A DNA stretch of 41,996 bases from Actinomycetes bacterium (GCA_021810205.1 JAJZJC010000022.1:1-41996); one strand, 5' to 3'; positions 33,146 to 41,009 are shown, numbered from the stretch's first letter. The notes: generated from the sequence alone by a model not told the origin. Numbers and translations are program-made.

Positions 33146-33926
33146 CGGCGTGGATCTCACCTTTCATGTAGCCGGGCGCCTGCATCGAGTACCCGTCGCA
33201 GGGAACGTCGCAGAACCACTCGAAGTAGCCCTTGTTCGGCGTCGTGAAGCTGAAGGTCGTCGTGGAGGGGTGCGACGTTGCCGGGCGGATCCAGACGTTC
33301 AGGCCGAGCGCCGGCGAGGTGAAGGTGTGCCACGCTGTGTCGTAGTTGACGATGGTCACGTGAACCGTCTTGCCGGCAGGGACCGCGAAGTACGCAGGTG
33401 AGAAGGCGTCTTGGACCTGCCCTGTGCCGCCGTACATGCCGCCGAGCGGCGGTGCGTCGACCTTGAGGGTGACTGTGGCGGACGGCGTCGAGACCATCAT
33501 CGGCGGCAGCGCCTTGGGCGCCGTCGCGGGGATGTCGGGCGTGACAATGGGCTGGTAGTAGGCCTGCGCTTGGGGGTGAGGAGCCCACGCATGGCTTGTA
33601 TGGCCGGCGAATGCCCCATAGGCGAGCCACCCGAAGAGCACGGCGAGCGCCAAGGCGCTTGCGAGCACGATGCCGCCGGTCGCGCCGAGGGAGTTCGCGC
33701 TCGCGCGACGCGCCGGGCCCTTGGCCCGGGTGCCCTGGAGCGCCCAACCGGTGTGCGGCCATTGCGGACCGAGCGCTGCGCCGGTGTCGGGGGCCGCCTC
33801 GTCGCCAGGTGCATTGGGCAGCAACACGAGCGGTGCCGCGGGCGCGCCAGCGCTGCGGTGTTCTTCGGACTCGCGCTGGTTCTCCGGCGGTTCGGGGAGC
33901 TCCAATGGGTACGTGGGAAATGCCAT
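33135..33926 (-). CDS. membrane-anchored cupredoxin (cytochrome oxidase subunit II-like copper domain)
   Basis: About 263 residues. A Pro-rich cytoplasmic N-terminus leads to one membrane segment (about 82-105: GGIVLASALALAVLFGWLA), then an outer linker and a C-terminal cupredoxin domain (about 150-263). Candidate copper ligands are His in TAWHTFTSP, the Cys pair in WFCDVPC and Met in YSMQAPGYM. The Cys-x3-Cys spacing is that of a dinuclear CuA site, but the His normally four residues after the second Cys is absent. It could be an altered CuA domain or a mononuclear electron carrier. No other oxidase subunits are in the window. The ATG at 33926 is preceded by dyads annotated separately. Confidence 0.72.
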   Translation of the reverse strand: MAFPTYPLELPEPPENQRESEEHRSAGAPAAPLVLLPNAPGDEAAPDTGAALGPQWPHTGWALQGTRAKGPARRASANSLGATGGIVLASALALAVLFGWLAYGAFAGHTSHAWAPHPQAQAYYQPIVTPDIPATAPKALPPMMVSTPSATVTLKVDAPPLGGMYGGTGQVQDAFSPAYFAVPAGKTVHVTIVNYDTAWHTFTSPALGLNVWIRPATSHPSTTTFSFTTPNKGYFEWFCDVPCDGYSMQAPGYMKGEIHAVTA

Positions 33927-33970
33927 GACCCCATGGTGCGGCCGACGGATGTTCGCTCCATCGGTCCAAG

Positions 33971-34007
33971 GGCCCATAAATCTGGGCCGAAGGTCCCGAA
34001 ATTCGGG
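33971..34007. promoter_or_regulatory. two inverted repeats upstream of the cupredoxin gene
   Basis: GGCCC-N8-GGGCC (33971-33988) and CCCGAA-A-TTCGGG (33995-34007) lie 45-80 bp before the cupredoxin start. Two neighbouring dyads suggest an operator. They do not match any regulator consensus I can name. Confidence 0.4.
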
Positions 34008-34095
34008 TCCTCACCATCTCGTCACTTGACATGCATATTGTCCACGCCGGCGGCACTACTCGCTCGAGCGGTGAACGAAGCGAGAGAAGTCGAAG

Positions 34096-34115
34096 CTGAA
34101 CAGAACAGAACAGAA
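34096..34115. repeat. 5-bp microsatellite
   Basis: GAACA is repeated three times and followed by GAACC, in the 304-bp gap between the cupredoxin and sodN genes. That gap also holds the cupredoxin operator dyads and the sodN terminator; I see no gene in it. Confidence 0.9.
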
Positions 34116-34166
34116 CCCTTGCCCTGGCGGTGCGTCGGCGTTGCCACGGGCGGAAGGGGCCCACGA

Positions 34167-34212
34167 CGACCACCGGGGCCCTGCGCGCAGGTGCGCGAGG
34201 CCCCGGTGGTCG
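34167..34212 (-). terminator. hairpin terminator downstream of sodN
   Basis: CGACCACCGGGGCC (34167-34180) pairs perfectly with GGCCCCGGTGGTCG (34199-34212), a 14-bp stem 19 bp after the sodN stop in the minus direction. No T tract follows, a pattern common in high-GC actinobacteria. Confidence 0.8.
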
Positions 34213-34230
34213 GGGCGCGTGAGCCCAAGC

Positions 34231-34650
34231 TCAGCCCTTCTTGGTCTCCCAGAAGATCTTTGTGATCTCCGCGATCTCGTCGAGGAGGCGCTGTCCCACC
34301 TCGGTGTCCGTGGTCTTCTTCGACTCGCCGGCCGACTTGGTCGCCTTCCAGAACAGCTCGTGGAGCTGGGGGAACTTCTCGAGGTGCTCGGGCTTGAAGT
34401 AGTCGGTCCACAGCACCCAGAGGTGATGCTTGACGAGGTCCGCGCGCTCCTCTTTGATCTGGATGGCGCGCTGACGGAACACGGGGTCGTCCGACGCGTT
34501 GTACTTCTCCTGGATCGCCTTCACGGACTCCGCCTCGATCCGCGCCTGCGCAGGGTCGTAGACGCCACAGGGCAGGTCGCAGTGGGCGTGAGCGGCCGCG
34601 GGAGGCACGAGCCGGTCAAAGGTGATGAGTGCTCGGTCGAGGATCCGCAT
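34231..34650 (-). CDS. sodN: nickel superoxide dismutase
   Basis: A 139-residue precursor. The nickel hook HCDLPCGVYDP occupies residues 23-33 after a 22-residue propeptide ending AAAHA; removal of the propeptide frees the amine of His23, which with Cys24 and Cys28 binds nickel. The rest is the helical bundle of the family (VKAIQEKY, RADLVKHHLWVLWTDYFK). The enzyme converts superoxide to oxygen and hydrogen peroxide as a hexamer. The ATG at 34650 follows AAGGAG at ideal spacing. It is divergent from its maturation protease, 57 bp away, and ends in a strong hairpin. Confidence 0.96.
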   Translation of the reverse strand: MRILDRALITFDRLVPPAAAHAHCDLPCGVYDPAQARIEAESVKAIQEKYNASDDPVFRQRAIQIKEERADLVKHHLWVLWTDYFKPEHLEKFPQLHELFWKATKSAGESKKTTDTEVGQRLLDEIAEITKIFWETKKG

Positions 34651-34707
34651 GTGGGTGCTCCTTCGGTTCGTCGGCAGGCGGCGCCGCCGGTCGTACACAG
34701 TGGGGGA

Positions 34708-35190
34708 ATGCACGTCGACCCCACACTACCGAGCGAGCCCTCCCGATGGCACGGCCGCTGCTGTCGGGTGCGGCAGGCGATGGACGCGGTGGCGCTCGGC
34801 CTGCTCGCGGCCGCCGGCGCGCTGGTCGCCGCCGGGGCGTGCCTGGCGACGTGCGCAGTGCGTCGCCTGGTCGTCGTAGGCGAGAGCATGGCGCCGACCG
34901 TTTGCGAGGGCGACCGGGTCCTCGTGGTGCGGGCGCCGCGCTGGCTGCAGCTGCGCCCAGGAGACGTCGTGGCGGCCTCCGATCCACGTGTCCCGAGCAG
35001 ACTGCTCATAAAGCGCGTCGCTGGGTTCACCGCGACCGGCGCCGTGCACCTCCTGGGTGACAACCCGCCTTGCAGCACCGACAGCCGTGAATTCGGCGCC
35101 GTCGAGCGCCAGACGGTATGGGGGCTGGTCAGGTACCGCTACGCCCCTGCGGTCCGTGCTGGGGTGATCGGGAGGGGTCCCAGAAGGTGA
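34708..35190 (+). CDS. sodX: nickel superoxide dismutase maturation protease (SodX, S26 family)
   Basis: About 160 residues of the type I signal peptidase family. A hydrophobic segment (about 28-50: AVALGLLAAAGALVAAG) precedes the catalytic Ser in VVVGESMAPTVCEGD and the general-base Lys in RLLIKRVAG. GDNPPCSTDSREFGAV is the usual C-terminal box. Its job is to cut the SodN propeptide. The ATG at 34708 has a G-rich but closely spaced site; the ATG at 34780, just before the hydrophobic segment, is an alternative. The divergent arrangement with sodN differs from the tandem order in Streptomyces. Its stop overlaps the STAS start (TGATG). Confidence 0.9.
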   Translation: MHVDPTLPSEPSRWHGRCCRVRQAMDAVALGLLAAAGALVAAGACLATCAVRRLVVVGESMAPTVCEGDRVLVVRAPRWLQLRPGDVVAASDPRVPSRLLIKRVAGFTATGAVHLLGDNPPCSTDSREFGAVERQTVWGLVRYRYAPAVRAGVIGRGPRR

Positions 35191-35615
35191 TGCCGGGGAC
35201 CTCGTGGTCGAGCCTGGGCCAGCCACTGCGAGGTACGCGGGCTCGGCGCGGCGTAGAGTCCCGGTCAGCTCGTTGGACGAAAAGCGACCACCACACCTTC
35301 TGCGAGGACCAGCTGTCGAGCGATTTCACGTTCGAGGTGAACGACTCCGAGCGCGTCCGCGTCGTCGCGCTCTACGGTCAGCTGGATCTGGCGAACGCCG
35401 AGCGTGTCCGCGAGTCGCTGGTGGGCGTCGCAGGCGACGCCGTGGTCGTCGACCTGTCAGGGCTCAGGTTCCTCGACTCGAGCGGCATCGCCGCGATCCT
35501 CGCCGCTCGACGGGAGATCGTCGACGCCGGCCATGGCTTCGAGCTGCGTGGGGCGACGGGCATCGTGCGCAGGGTCCTCGAGGTCACGGGTCTCACCTTC
35601 TTGCTCTCGGACTGA
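35190..35615 (+). CDS. STAS-domain anti-sigma factor antagonist
   Basis: The STAS domain runs from about residue 45 to the end: FTFEVNDSERVRVVALYGQL, DLANAERVRESL and VVDLSGLRFLDSSGIAAIL, where the first Ser of DSSG is the usual phosphorylation site. Unphosphorylated antagonists bind RsbW-type kinases and free their sigma factor. The domain is secure but the start is not: the ATG at 35190 overlaps the sodX stop and gives a 45-residue leader that does not look like STAS, while a GTG at 35337 would cut the first strand. The stop lies in the first copy of a 17-bp tandem repeat. Confidence 0.8.
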   Translation: MPGTSWSSLGQPLRGTRARRGVESRSARWTKSDHHTFCEDQLSSDFTFEVNDSERVRVVALYGQLDLANAERVRESLVGVAGDAVVVDLSGLRFLDSSGIAAILAARREIVDAGHGFELRGATGIVRRVLEVTGLTFLLSD

Positions 35616-35649
35616 ACCTGCTCTCGGACTGAACCTGCTCTCGGACTGG
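35602..35649. repeat. 17-bp tandem repeat spanning the STAS stop codon
   Basis: TGCTCTCGGACTGAACC occurs at 35602-35618 and 35619-35635, with most of a third copy at 35636-35647. The TGA in the first copy is the STAS stop; 17 is not a multiple of three. Confidence 0.95.
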
Positions 35650-35694
35650 GGCCGATCCCTGGGGCAGCGGCGACCCCGCCGGTACGCTGCGACC

Positions 35695-36165
35695 GTGGCA
35701 CCGGACCCCGTCGAGCGCTGGCGTGACCTCGGGGCCTTCATCCGCGAGCAGCGGGCGACGGCCCGGCTGTCGCTGCGGCGCCTCTCGGAGCTCGCGGGGA
35801 TCTCGAACCCCTACCTGAGCCAGATCGAGCGAGGGTTGCGCCGGCCGTCGGCCGACATCCTCCAGCAGATCGCGAAGGCGCTCCGTATCTCCGCAGAGAC
35901 CCTCTACGTCCAAGCAGGAATCCTCGACCCGCCCTCCGAGCACACGGATCTGGTACCCATGATCTTGGCCGACCCGTATCTCGGCGAGGGGCACAAGCAG
36001 GCGCTCGTCCAGATCTACCTCTCCTTTCGCCGCGAGCGCGAGGCGCGCGACGGCGCACCATCCCAGGCGAGCGCCACGTACGCAGGGGCCGTCGTGACAG
36101 ACACACACGCAGGCACCCCACAGCCAGGCGGCGCGCTACACGGAGGTCCCGAAGAGTCCCATTAG
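35695..36165 (+). CDS. XRE-family transcriptional regulator
   Basis: A 156-residue protein from a GTG at 35695. The helix-turn-helix covers about residues 10-65 (LGAFIREQRATARLSLRRLS, ELAGISNPYLSQIERGLRRP, SADILQQIAKALRISAETLY). A short C-terminal region with a helical segment (DPYLGEGHKQALVQIYLSFR) and a disordered tail follows. Similar regulators lie near mshA in mycobacteria. The target is unknown. It ends 12 bp before mshA and may be co-transcribed with it. Confidence 0.85.
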   Translation: MAPDPVERWRDLGAFIREQRATARLSLRRLSELAGISNPYLSQIERGLRRPSADILQQIAKALRISAETLYVQAGILDPPSEHTDLVPMILADPYLGEGHKQALVQIYLSFRREREARDGAPSQASATYAGAVVTDTHAGTPQPGGALHGGPEESH

Positions 36166-36177
36166 GCTCGGCGCCGC

Positions 36178-37461
36178 ATGCGCCGCCTCGCTGTGCTCTC
36201 TTTCCATACCTCCCCCCTCGCCCAGCCAGGGACCGGCGACGGGGGCGGGATGAACGTCTACGTGCGCGAGCTCGCGGCGGCGCTCGCCCGCTCGGGCGTC
36301 GCCTGCGACGTCTTCACCCGCGCCGAGGCCGAGGACCTGCCCGCGACGGTCGACGTCGAGCCTGGCTTCCGGGTGCACCACGTCGTCGCCGGGCCCAAGG
36401 CGGTGGTGCAGAAGGAGCGGCTCTTCGAGCTCGTGGGGGAGTTCACCGCCGGGGTGCTCGAGCTGATGGCGGGCGACGACGGGTTGCCGCTCGTCGACCC
36501 CGCCTCGGGCCCCTTCGAGGCGGTCCACGCGAACTACTGGCTGTCGGGGATCGCGGGCCACGCGTTGAAGCACGAGCTGGACCTCCCACTCGTCTCCACC
36601 TTCCACACGCTCGACCGTGTGAAAGCGGAGCTGGTCCCCGAGGAAGTCGAAGCGGACATGCCGCATCGGCGGGCCGAAGCCGAGGCGGCGGTCATCGCCT
36701 GCTCCGACGCCGTGCTGGCGTCGTGCAGCGTCGAGGCCGCGCAGATCGCCGAGCTCTATGGGGCGGACCCTGCGCGCATCGCGGTCGTGCCGCCAGGCGT
36801 CGACCACGCCTTCTTCGGCCCGGGCCACCGTCCCCAGGCTCGTCGGGCGCTCGGACTTCCTGCCGACGGGACGCTGCTGCTCACCGTGGGTCGCATCCAG
36901 CCATTGAAGGGGATCGAGGTCGCGATCCGCGCCCTGGCCGAGCTGTGCGCGGGCAGCCGCGAGGGCCGGGGCGGACCGTTCCGCCTGGTGCTCGTGGGCG
37001 GACCGAGCGGTCCGCACGGCGAGCAGGAGCTTGCTCGGTTGCTGCGCCTGGCAGACGACCTCTTGGTGGGGGGCAACCTCACCTTGGTGCCCCCCCAGCC
37101 CCACGAGCTGCTGTCGTCGTACTACCGCGCCGCCGACGTGTGCCTCGTACCGAGCCGCTCCGAGTCGTTCGGGCTCGTGGCCCTCGAAGCCGCGGCATGC
37201 GGCACGCCCGTCGTGGCCTCTGCTGTGGGCGGCCTCACGACCCTCGTCGACCACGGCCGCACGGGGTACCTCGTCGAGTCGTCGGATCCGGTCGCCTTCG
37301 CTGCGCATGCGCGGCGTATCGTCGAAGAGCCGCTGCTCGCCGAACGCCAGTCGACGGCCTCGGTGCTGCGGGCGCGCGGCTATACCTGGCGCGAGACGGC
37401 GGCTCGCCTGCGAGAGATCCACGACGAACTGCTGTGCAGCCGGCTCGTCGAGTGCTCCTGA
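36178..37461 (+). CDS. mshA: D-inositol-3-phosphate glycosyltransferase (mycothiol biosynthesis)
   Basis: A 427-residue GT-B retaining glycosyltransferase of family 4. The N-terminal domain has LSFHTSPLAQPGTGDGGGMN, the MshA signature, and VHANYWLSG and STFHTLDRVKAEL. The C-terminal domain has VPPGVDHAFFGPG, TVGRIQPLKGIEVAIRAL and the nucleotide-binding EX7E region SESFGLVALEAAACGTPVVA. It joins N-acetylglucosamine from UDP-GlcNAc to inositol 3-phosphate, the first step to mycothiol, the main thiol of actinobacteria. The following YbjN gene preserves the mycobacterial neighbourhood. Confidence 0.95.
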   Translation: MRRLAVLSFHTSPLAQPGTGDGGGMNVYVRELAAALARSGVACDVFTRAEAEDLPATVDVEPGFRVHHVVAGPKAVVQKERLFELVGEFTAGVLELMAGDDGLPLVDPASGPFEAVHANYWLSGIAGHALKHELDLPLVSTFHTLDRVKAELVPEEVEADMPHRRAEAEAAVIACSDAVLASCSVEAAQIAELYGADPARIAVVPPGVDHAFFGPGHRPQARRALGLPADGTLLLTVGRIQPLKGIEVAIRALAELCAGSREGRGGPFRLVLVGGPSGPHGEQELARLLRLADDLLVGGNLTLVPPQPHELLSSYYRAADVCLVPSRSESFGLVALEAAACGTPVVASAVGGLTTLVDHGRTGYLVESSDPVAFAAHARRIVEEPLLAERQSTASVLRARGYTWRETAARLREIHDELLCSRLVECS

Positions 37462-37477
37462 GCGCGCAGGTCGACGG

Positions 37478-37978
37478 ATGCCGCTCGTCGAGGTGACCGG
37501 CGGCGAGGACGCCGCAGCGGCGGTCGCGCGCATCGACGCCTGGGTGCAACGTGAGCGCTCCGAGGAGGGCACGTTCGGCCTGGTCGCAGCCGAGCGTCAG
37601 GCCGTCACGGACCGTACGGCGTCGCACCGGTGGTACCTGCGCTTTCGTGGCGAGGAGAAGGACTACATCACCGTGTGGCTCACGCTGCGCCAGCGCACCC
37701 TCCACCACGAGGCCCAGTTCATGCCGGCCCCCGAGGAGCGCCGCGAGGAGGTCTTCGCCTACCTCATGCGCCGAAACGCCGACATCTACGGCATGGCGTT
37801 CTGCCTCGGTCCCGAAGACGCCGTATACCTGGTGGGCCGGGTGCCGGTCGCGCTCGTCGACGACGACGAGCTCGACCGCATCGCCGGGTCCTCGATCGTC
37901 TACGTGGACGACCACTACCCCACGGCGATGACCCTGGGCCACCCCGCGATCTATCGGCGACGCCCCGGGCGGCGTTGA
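37478..37978 (+). CDS. YbjN-domain protein
   Basis: A 166-residue protein of the YbjN/type III secretion-chaperone-like fold: WYLRFRGEEKDYITVWLTLR, TLHHEAQFMPAPEERREEVF, YLMRRNADIYGMAFCLGPED, VYLVGRVPV. It is the gene usually found right after mshA in actinobacteria. Its molecular role is not known. The ATG at 37478 lies 16 bp after the mshA stop. Confidence 0.88.
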   Translation: MPLVEVTGGEDAAAAVARIDAWVQRERSEEGTFGLVAAERQAVTDRTASHRWYLRFRGEEKDYITVWLTLRQRTLHHEAQFMPAPEERREEVFAYLMRRNADIYGMAFCLGPEDAVYLVGRVPVALVDDDELDRIAGSSIVYVDDHYPTAMTLGHPAIYRRRPGRR

Positions 37979-38028
37979 TCCTGGCCGCACTGGCGCAGCC
38001 GACCGCCCCGCGCAATAGGGTCTCGCCC

Positions 38029-38835
38029 GTGACTGCATCTCTGCTCGTGGTCGGCGGCGGGCGCATGGGGGGCGCGCTCGTGGCGGGCCTCATCGGTCGC
38101 GGAGGCTACGAGCCGCGCGACCTCGCCGTGATGGATCCCGAGTCGGCCCGCCGCGCCGAGCTGGCGGACGCCCATCCCGGCCTCGAGGTCGTGGGCACGC
38201 TGCGCGAGGGGATCGTGACCGAGGACGGCGGCGCGGTACTGGCGGTGAAGCCGGACGTGGCGGAGGTCGCCTGCCGGGGGCTCGGTGCGGTGGGCATCCG
38301 GCGGGTCCTCTCGGTGGTGGCCGGCGTTGCCGCGGGCAGGCTCGAGGCGTGCCTACCCGACGGCGCAGTAGTGGTGCGCGCCATGCCGAATACCCCCGCG
38401 CTCGTCGGCGCGGGGACCACGGCGATCGCGGGCGGGAGCAACGCCCGAGCCGCCGACCTCTCGTGGGCCGAGACGGTGCTCGGGGCGGTCGGAACCGTCG
38501 TGCGGGTTCCCGAGCGCCACCTCGACGCGGTCACCGCACTGTCGGGTGCCGGCCCGGCGTACGTGTTCTTGATGGTCGAGGCCCTCGTGGAGGCGGGAGT
38601 CCTTTCCGGGCTCTCCCGGGAGCTCAGCACGACGCTCGCGGTCGGGACCGTCCGGGGGGCCGGGCTGCTCCTCGCCGAGACCGGCGAGCGGCCCGATGTT
38701 CTGCGAGCCGACGTCACCTCACCAGGCGGAGCGACTGCCGCGGGCCTCCGCGCGCTCGAGGCGCGCGCGACGCGCTCGGCGTTCATCGAGGCCGTCCTCG
38801 CGGCCCTCGAGCGCTCCCGGTCCCTCGGGCTCTGA
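38029..38835 (+). CDS. proC: pyrroline-5-carboxylate reductase
   Basis: A 268-residue enzyme of the last step of proline synthesis. The N-terminal Rossmann motif is LLVVGGGRMGGALVAGL (GxGxMG form). VLAVKPD, VRAMPNTPALVGAGTTAI and the C-terminal signature SGAGPAYVFLMVEAL, RADVTSPGGATAAGL identify ProC. The GTG at 38029 places the Rossmann strand at the N-terminus. It is followed by a small HTH gene, as in mycobacteria. Confidence 0.95.
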   Translation: MTASLLVVGGGRMGGALVAGLIGRGGYEPRDLAVMDPESARRAELADAHPGLEVVGTLREGIVTEDGGAVLAVKPDVAEVACRGLGAVGIRRVLSVVAGVAAGRLEACLPDGAVVVRAMPNTPALVGAGTTAIAGGSNARAADLSWAETVLGAVGTVVRVPERHLDAVTALSGAGPAYVFLMVEALVEAGVLSGLSRELSTTLAVGTVRGAGLLLAETGERPDVLRADVTSPGGATAAGLRALEARATRSAFIEAVLAALERSRSLGL

Positions 38836-39036
38836 CGCACCCTCGCTTCGGAGCAGCGTCGTCGAGGGACGCTTGGGCGTCGAACCGGGCACCCGCGGGG
38901 TATAGGAGGAAGTCCGCCCTGTCGGGCTGGCGCGCAGTGCATCGAGCGCTGCCCTTGTGCCGACCGAGGGCCGCATCGCACTTTCGCCACCGTCGTCGGG
39001 GGCGTACAGTCCAGGTCGGAGGAGAAGTCGGACACC

Positions 39037-39237
39037 ATGACTCAGCAGCTGGAGACCGCGCAACGCCAGTTCATGACCGTGGGGGAGGTCGCTGCCGTTC
39101 TGCGCGTGTCGAGCATGACCGTGTATCGCCTCATCAACGCCGGAGAGCTGCCGGCGGTCAGGATCGGGCGCTCGTTCCGGGTTCGCACGGAGGACCTGGA
39201 GCGCTACCTGGCTGACCGGTTCACGAAGGCGGGTTGA
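39037..39237 (+). CDS. excisionase-type helix-turn-helix protein
   Basis: A 66-residue protein with a winged helix of the MerR/excisionase type: FMTVGEVAAVLRVSSMTVYR, LINAGELPAVRIGRSFRV, EDLERYL. The ATG follows GGAGGAGAAG. Small proteins of this type sit after proC across actinobacteria and are thought to be chromosomal regulators, not phage excisionases. Its stop overlaps the next start by 4 bp (TTGA), so it is coupled to the SAM hydroxide adenosyltransferase gene. The 200-bp gap after proC is its likely promoter region. Confidence 0.88.
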   Translation: MTQQLETAQRQFMTVGEVAAVLRVSSMTVYRLINAGELPAVRIGRSFRVRTEDLERYLADRFTKAG

Positions 39238-40121
39238 GCGACCACCTACCTCCCGACGGCCAGGCCGCCGGGAGCACGGGACCACGACCGCCCGGTCCGC
39301 GGGCGCGCCCAGGCGCGCCCACGGTCTTCTTCCTCTCCGACTACGGCCTCGCCGACGAGTTCGTGGGCGTCGTCCATGCGGTGCTGCGCCGGATCGGGCC
39401 TACCCTCGGTGTCGTCGACCTGACGCACGGGATCGCGCCGTTCGACGTCCGCGGTGGCGCCGAGGCGCTCCGAAGAGCGCTGCCGCACCTTGGCCCAGGG
39501 GTCGTCCTCGCTGTCGTCGACCCCGGTGTCGGTGGTGACCGGCGCGGGGTCGCCGTCCGCTCTGGGGGTGGCCGGTGGTTCGTCGGCCCCGACAACGGTC
39601 TCCTGCTGCCCGCGATCGCAGAGGACGGGGGTGCCGCACACGCCGTCTCCCTCGCCAAGCCGCCCGAAGTGCCCGCCACCTTCGACGGGCGCGACGTCTT
39701 CGCTCCGGCCGCCGCCTCCCTGGCCCTCGGCCGGGACCCCGTGGCCCTCGGCGCCGCGCTCACGCCAGGGACACTCGTGGCGCTGCGCGCGCCGCTCGTC
39801 GAGCGCTCGGTCGACGGCGGGCGCTCACGCCTGCGTGCCGAGGTCGTGTGGTGCGACCACTTCGGGAACCTCCAGCTCGCCGTGGCCGGGCCCGACGGCC
39901 CGCCGCTTGTCGCCCCGCCGGAGGGTCCGCAGGACATCGAGGTCCACGTGGGCGGTCGCAGCGTGTCGGCACGTCGTGTCGCGACCTTCTCCTCGCTCGG
40001 CGGCGGGGAGCTGGGGGTCATCGTCGACTCCACCGGCAGGCTCGCGCTCGTCGTGTACGAAGGTTCTGCCGCCGCGGCGACCGGCGCCGGCCCAGGGAGC
40101 GTCGTCGAGCTCGCCTGGTGA
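39234..40121 (+). CDS. SAM hydroxide adenosyltransferase (SAM hydrolase, DUF62)
   Basis: A 295-residue member of the family that splits S-adenosylmethionine with water or hydroxide into adenosine and methionine. Hallmarks are FLSDYGLADEFVGVVHAVL, DLTHGIAPFDVRGGAEAL, AVVDPGVGGDRRGVAV, FVGPDNGLLLPA, TFDGRDVFAPAAASLA and WCDHFGNLQLAV. The TTG start overlaps the HTH stop; the first 28 residues are a flexible Pro-rich lead and a later start is possible. Confidence 0.9.
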   Translation: MSDHLPPDGQAAGSTGPRPPGPRARPGAPTVFFLSDYGLADEFVGVVHAVLRRIGPTLGVVDLTHGIAPFDVRGGAEALRRALPHLGPGVVLAVVDPGVGGDRRGVAVRSGGGRWFVGPDNGLLLPAIAEDGGAAHAVSLAKPPEVPATFDGRDVFAPAAASLALGRDPVALGAALTPGTLVALRAPLVERSVDGGRSRLRAEVVWCDHFGNLQLAVAGPDGPPLVAPPEGPQDIEVHVGGRSVSARRVATFSSLGGGELGVIVDSTGRLALVVYEGSAAAATGAGPGSVVELAW

Positions 40122-40147
40122 GGTGGGCGTCCGGGCTCGAGCTCGAC

Positions 40148-40183
40148 GGGAGATGCCCCTGTGGAGGGAGATGCCCCTGTGGA
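40148..40183. repeat. 18-bp tandem duplication upstream of rex
   Basis: GGGAGATGCCCCTGTGGA occurs at 40148-40165 and 40166-40183, in the 94-bp gap before rex, where a promoter or operator would lie. Confidence 0.95.
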
Positions 40184-40215
40184 GGGCTCCGAGCCCCTGT
40201 CGTACGCTTCGCGAG

Positions 40216-40905
40216 ATGGGACCTGACGCCATCGGCGTGCCGGCGCGTCGCATCCCCGAGGCCACCGTCGTCCGCCTGCCCGTCTACCAGCGCATCCTCG
40301 CCGACCTGCTCGAGGGCGGCATCACCACGGTGTCGTCCGAGGAGCTTGCCGAGCGCGCGGGGGTGAACGCGGCGAAGGTCCGGCGCGACTTCTCGCTCTT
40401 CGGCTCCTTCGGTACGCGCGGCACCGGCTATGACGCAGCCTTTCTTGCCGCCCAGATCGAGCACGCCCTCGGCGCCGACCGCGACTGGCCGGTCGTGATC
40501 GTCGGGATGGGGAACCTCGGGCGGGCGCTCGCGAATTCCGACGGGTTCCACTCCTACGGGTTCCGCGTGTCGGGTGTCTACGACGTGGACCCGGCGGTCG
40601 TCGGCGCGGCCGTCGGCGGGACTACGGTGCAGCACCTCGACCAGCTCGTCGACGCCACCGCGGTCGCGCCGATCGGCGTGATCGCCACGCCGGCGAGCGC
40701 CGCGCAGTCCGTGGCCGACATCCTGGTCGCCGCCGGCGCGGAGGCCATCTTGAACTTCGCGCCGAGAGTGCTCGTCGTTCCCGGTCCCGTGCTCGTGCGC
40801 AACGTGGACCTCTCCATCGAGCTCCAGGCGGTGAGCTTCTTCCTGGCCCGTCGGCCGGCCGTGCCCGCATGGCCCGATCTGCGCAGCGGTACCGGCACGT
40901 CGTAG
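40216..40905 (+). CDS. rex: redox-sensing transcriptional repressor Rex
   Basis: A 229-residue protein. The N-terminal winged helix covers VVRLPVYQRILADLLEGGIT, VSSEELAERAGVNAAKVRRD and FSLFGSFGTRGTGYD; the C-terminal Rossmann domain has VVIVGMGNLGRALAN and YDVDPAVVG, and ends with a swapped helix (VDLSIELQAVSFFL). Rex binds NADH or NAD+ and represses respiratory genes when NADH is low. No TTGTGA-type Rex dyad is visible in the upstream gap. It precedes hemA, the same order as the Streptomyces rex-hem operon. Confidence 0.95.
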   Translation: MGPDAIGVPARRIPEATVVRLPVYQRILADLLEGGITTVSSEELAERAGVNAAKVRRDFSLFGSFGTRGTGYDAAFLAAQIEHALGADRDWPVVIVGMGNLGRALANSDGFHSYGFRVSGVYDVDPAVVGAAVGGTTVQHLDQLVDATAVAPIGVIATPASAAQSVADILVAAGAEAILNFAPRVLVVPGPVLVRNVDLSIELQAVSFFLARRPAVPAWPDLRSGTGTS

Positions 40906-40914
40906 CGTGGTGCT

Positions 40915-40934
40915 GCGCCGCGATCGCGCGGCGC
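40915..40934. terminator. GC-rich hairpin between rex and hemA
   Basis: GCGCCGCG-ATCG-CGCGGCGC is an 8-bp perfect stem with a 4-nt loop, 9 bp after the rex stop. There is no T tract; it may attenuate or separate rex and hemA transcription. Confidence 0.5.
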
Positions 40935-41009
40935 GCGTCCGCCCCGGGTCACGGCATGTCGAGGACCCGGTCGGCGCACGGATCACGAGCTGAGGAAGGT
41001 CGTCTGGCG

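Noticed and set aside
32028-33401. Plus-strand open frame across the aminotransferase and DksA-like genes
   Set aside because: Antisense or out of frame with both recognised genes and without motifs.
40122-40215. Rex operator upstream of rex
   Set aside because: No TTGTGA-N6-TCACAA-like dyad could be found by eye; only the 18-bp duplication is there.
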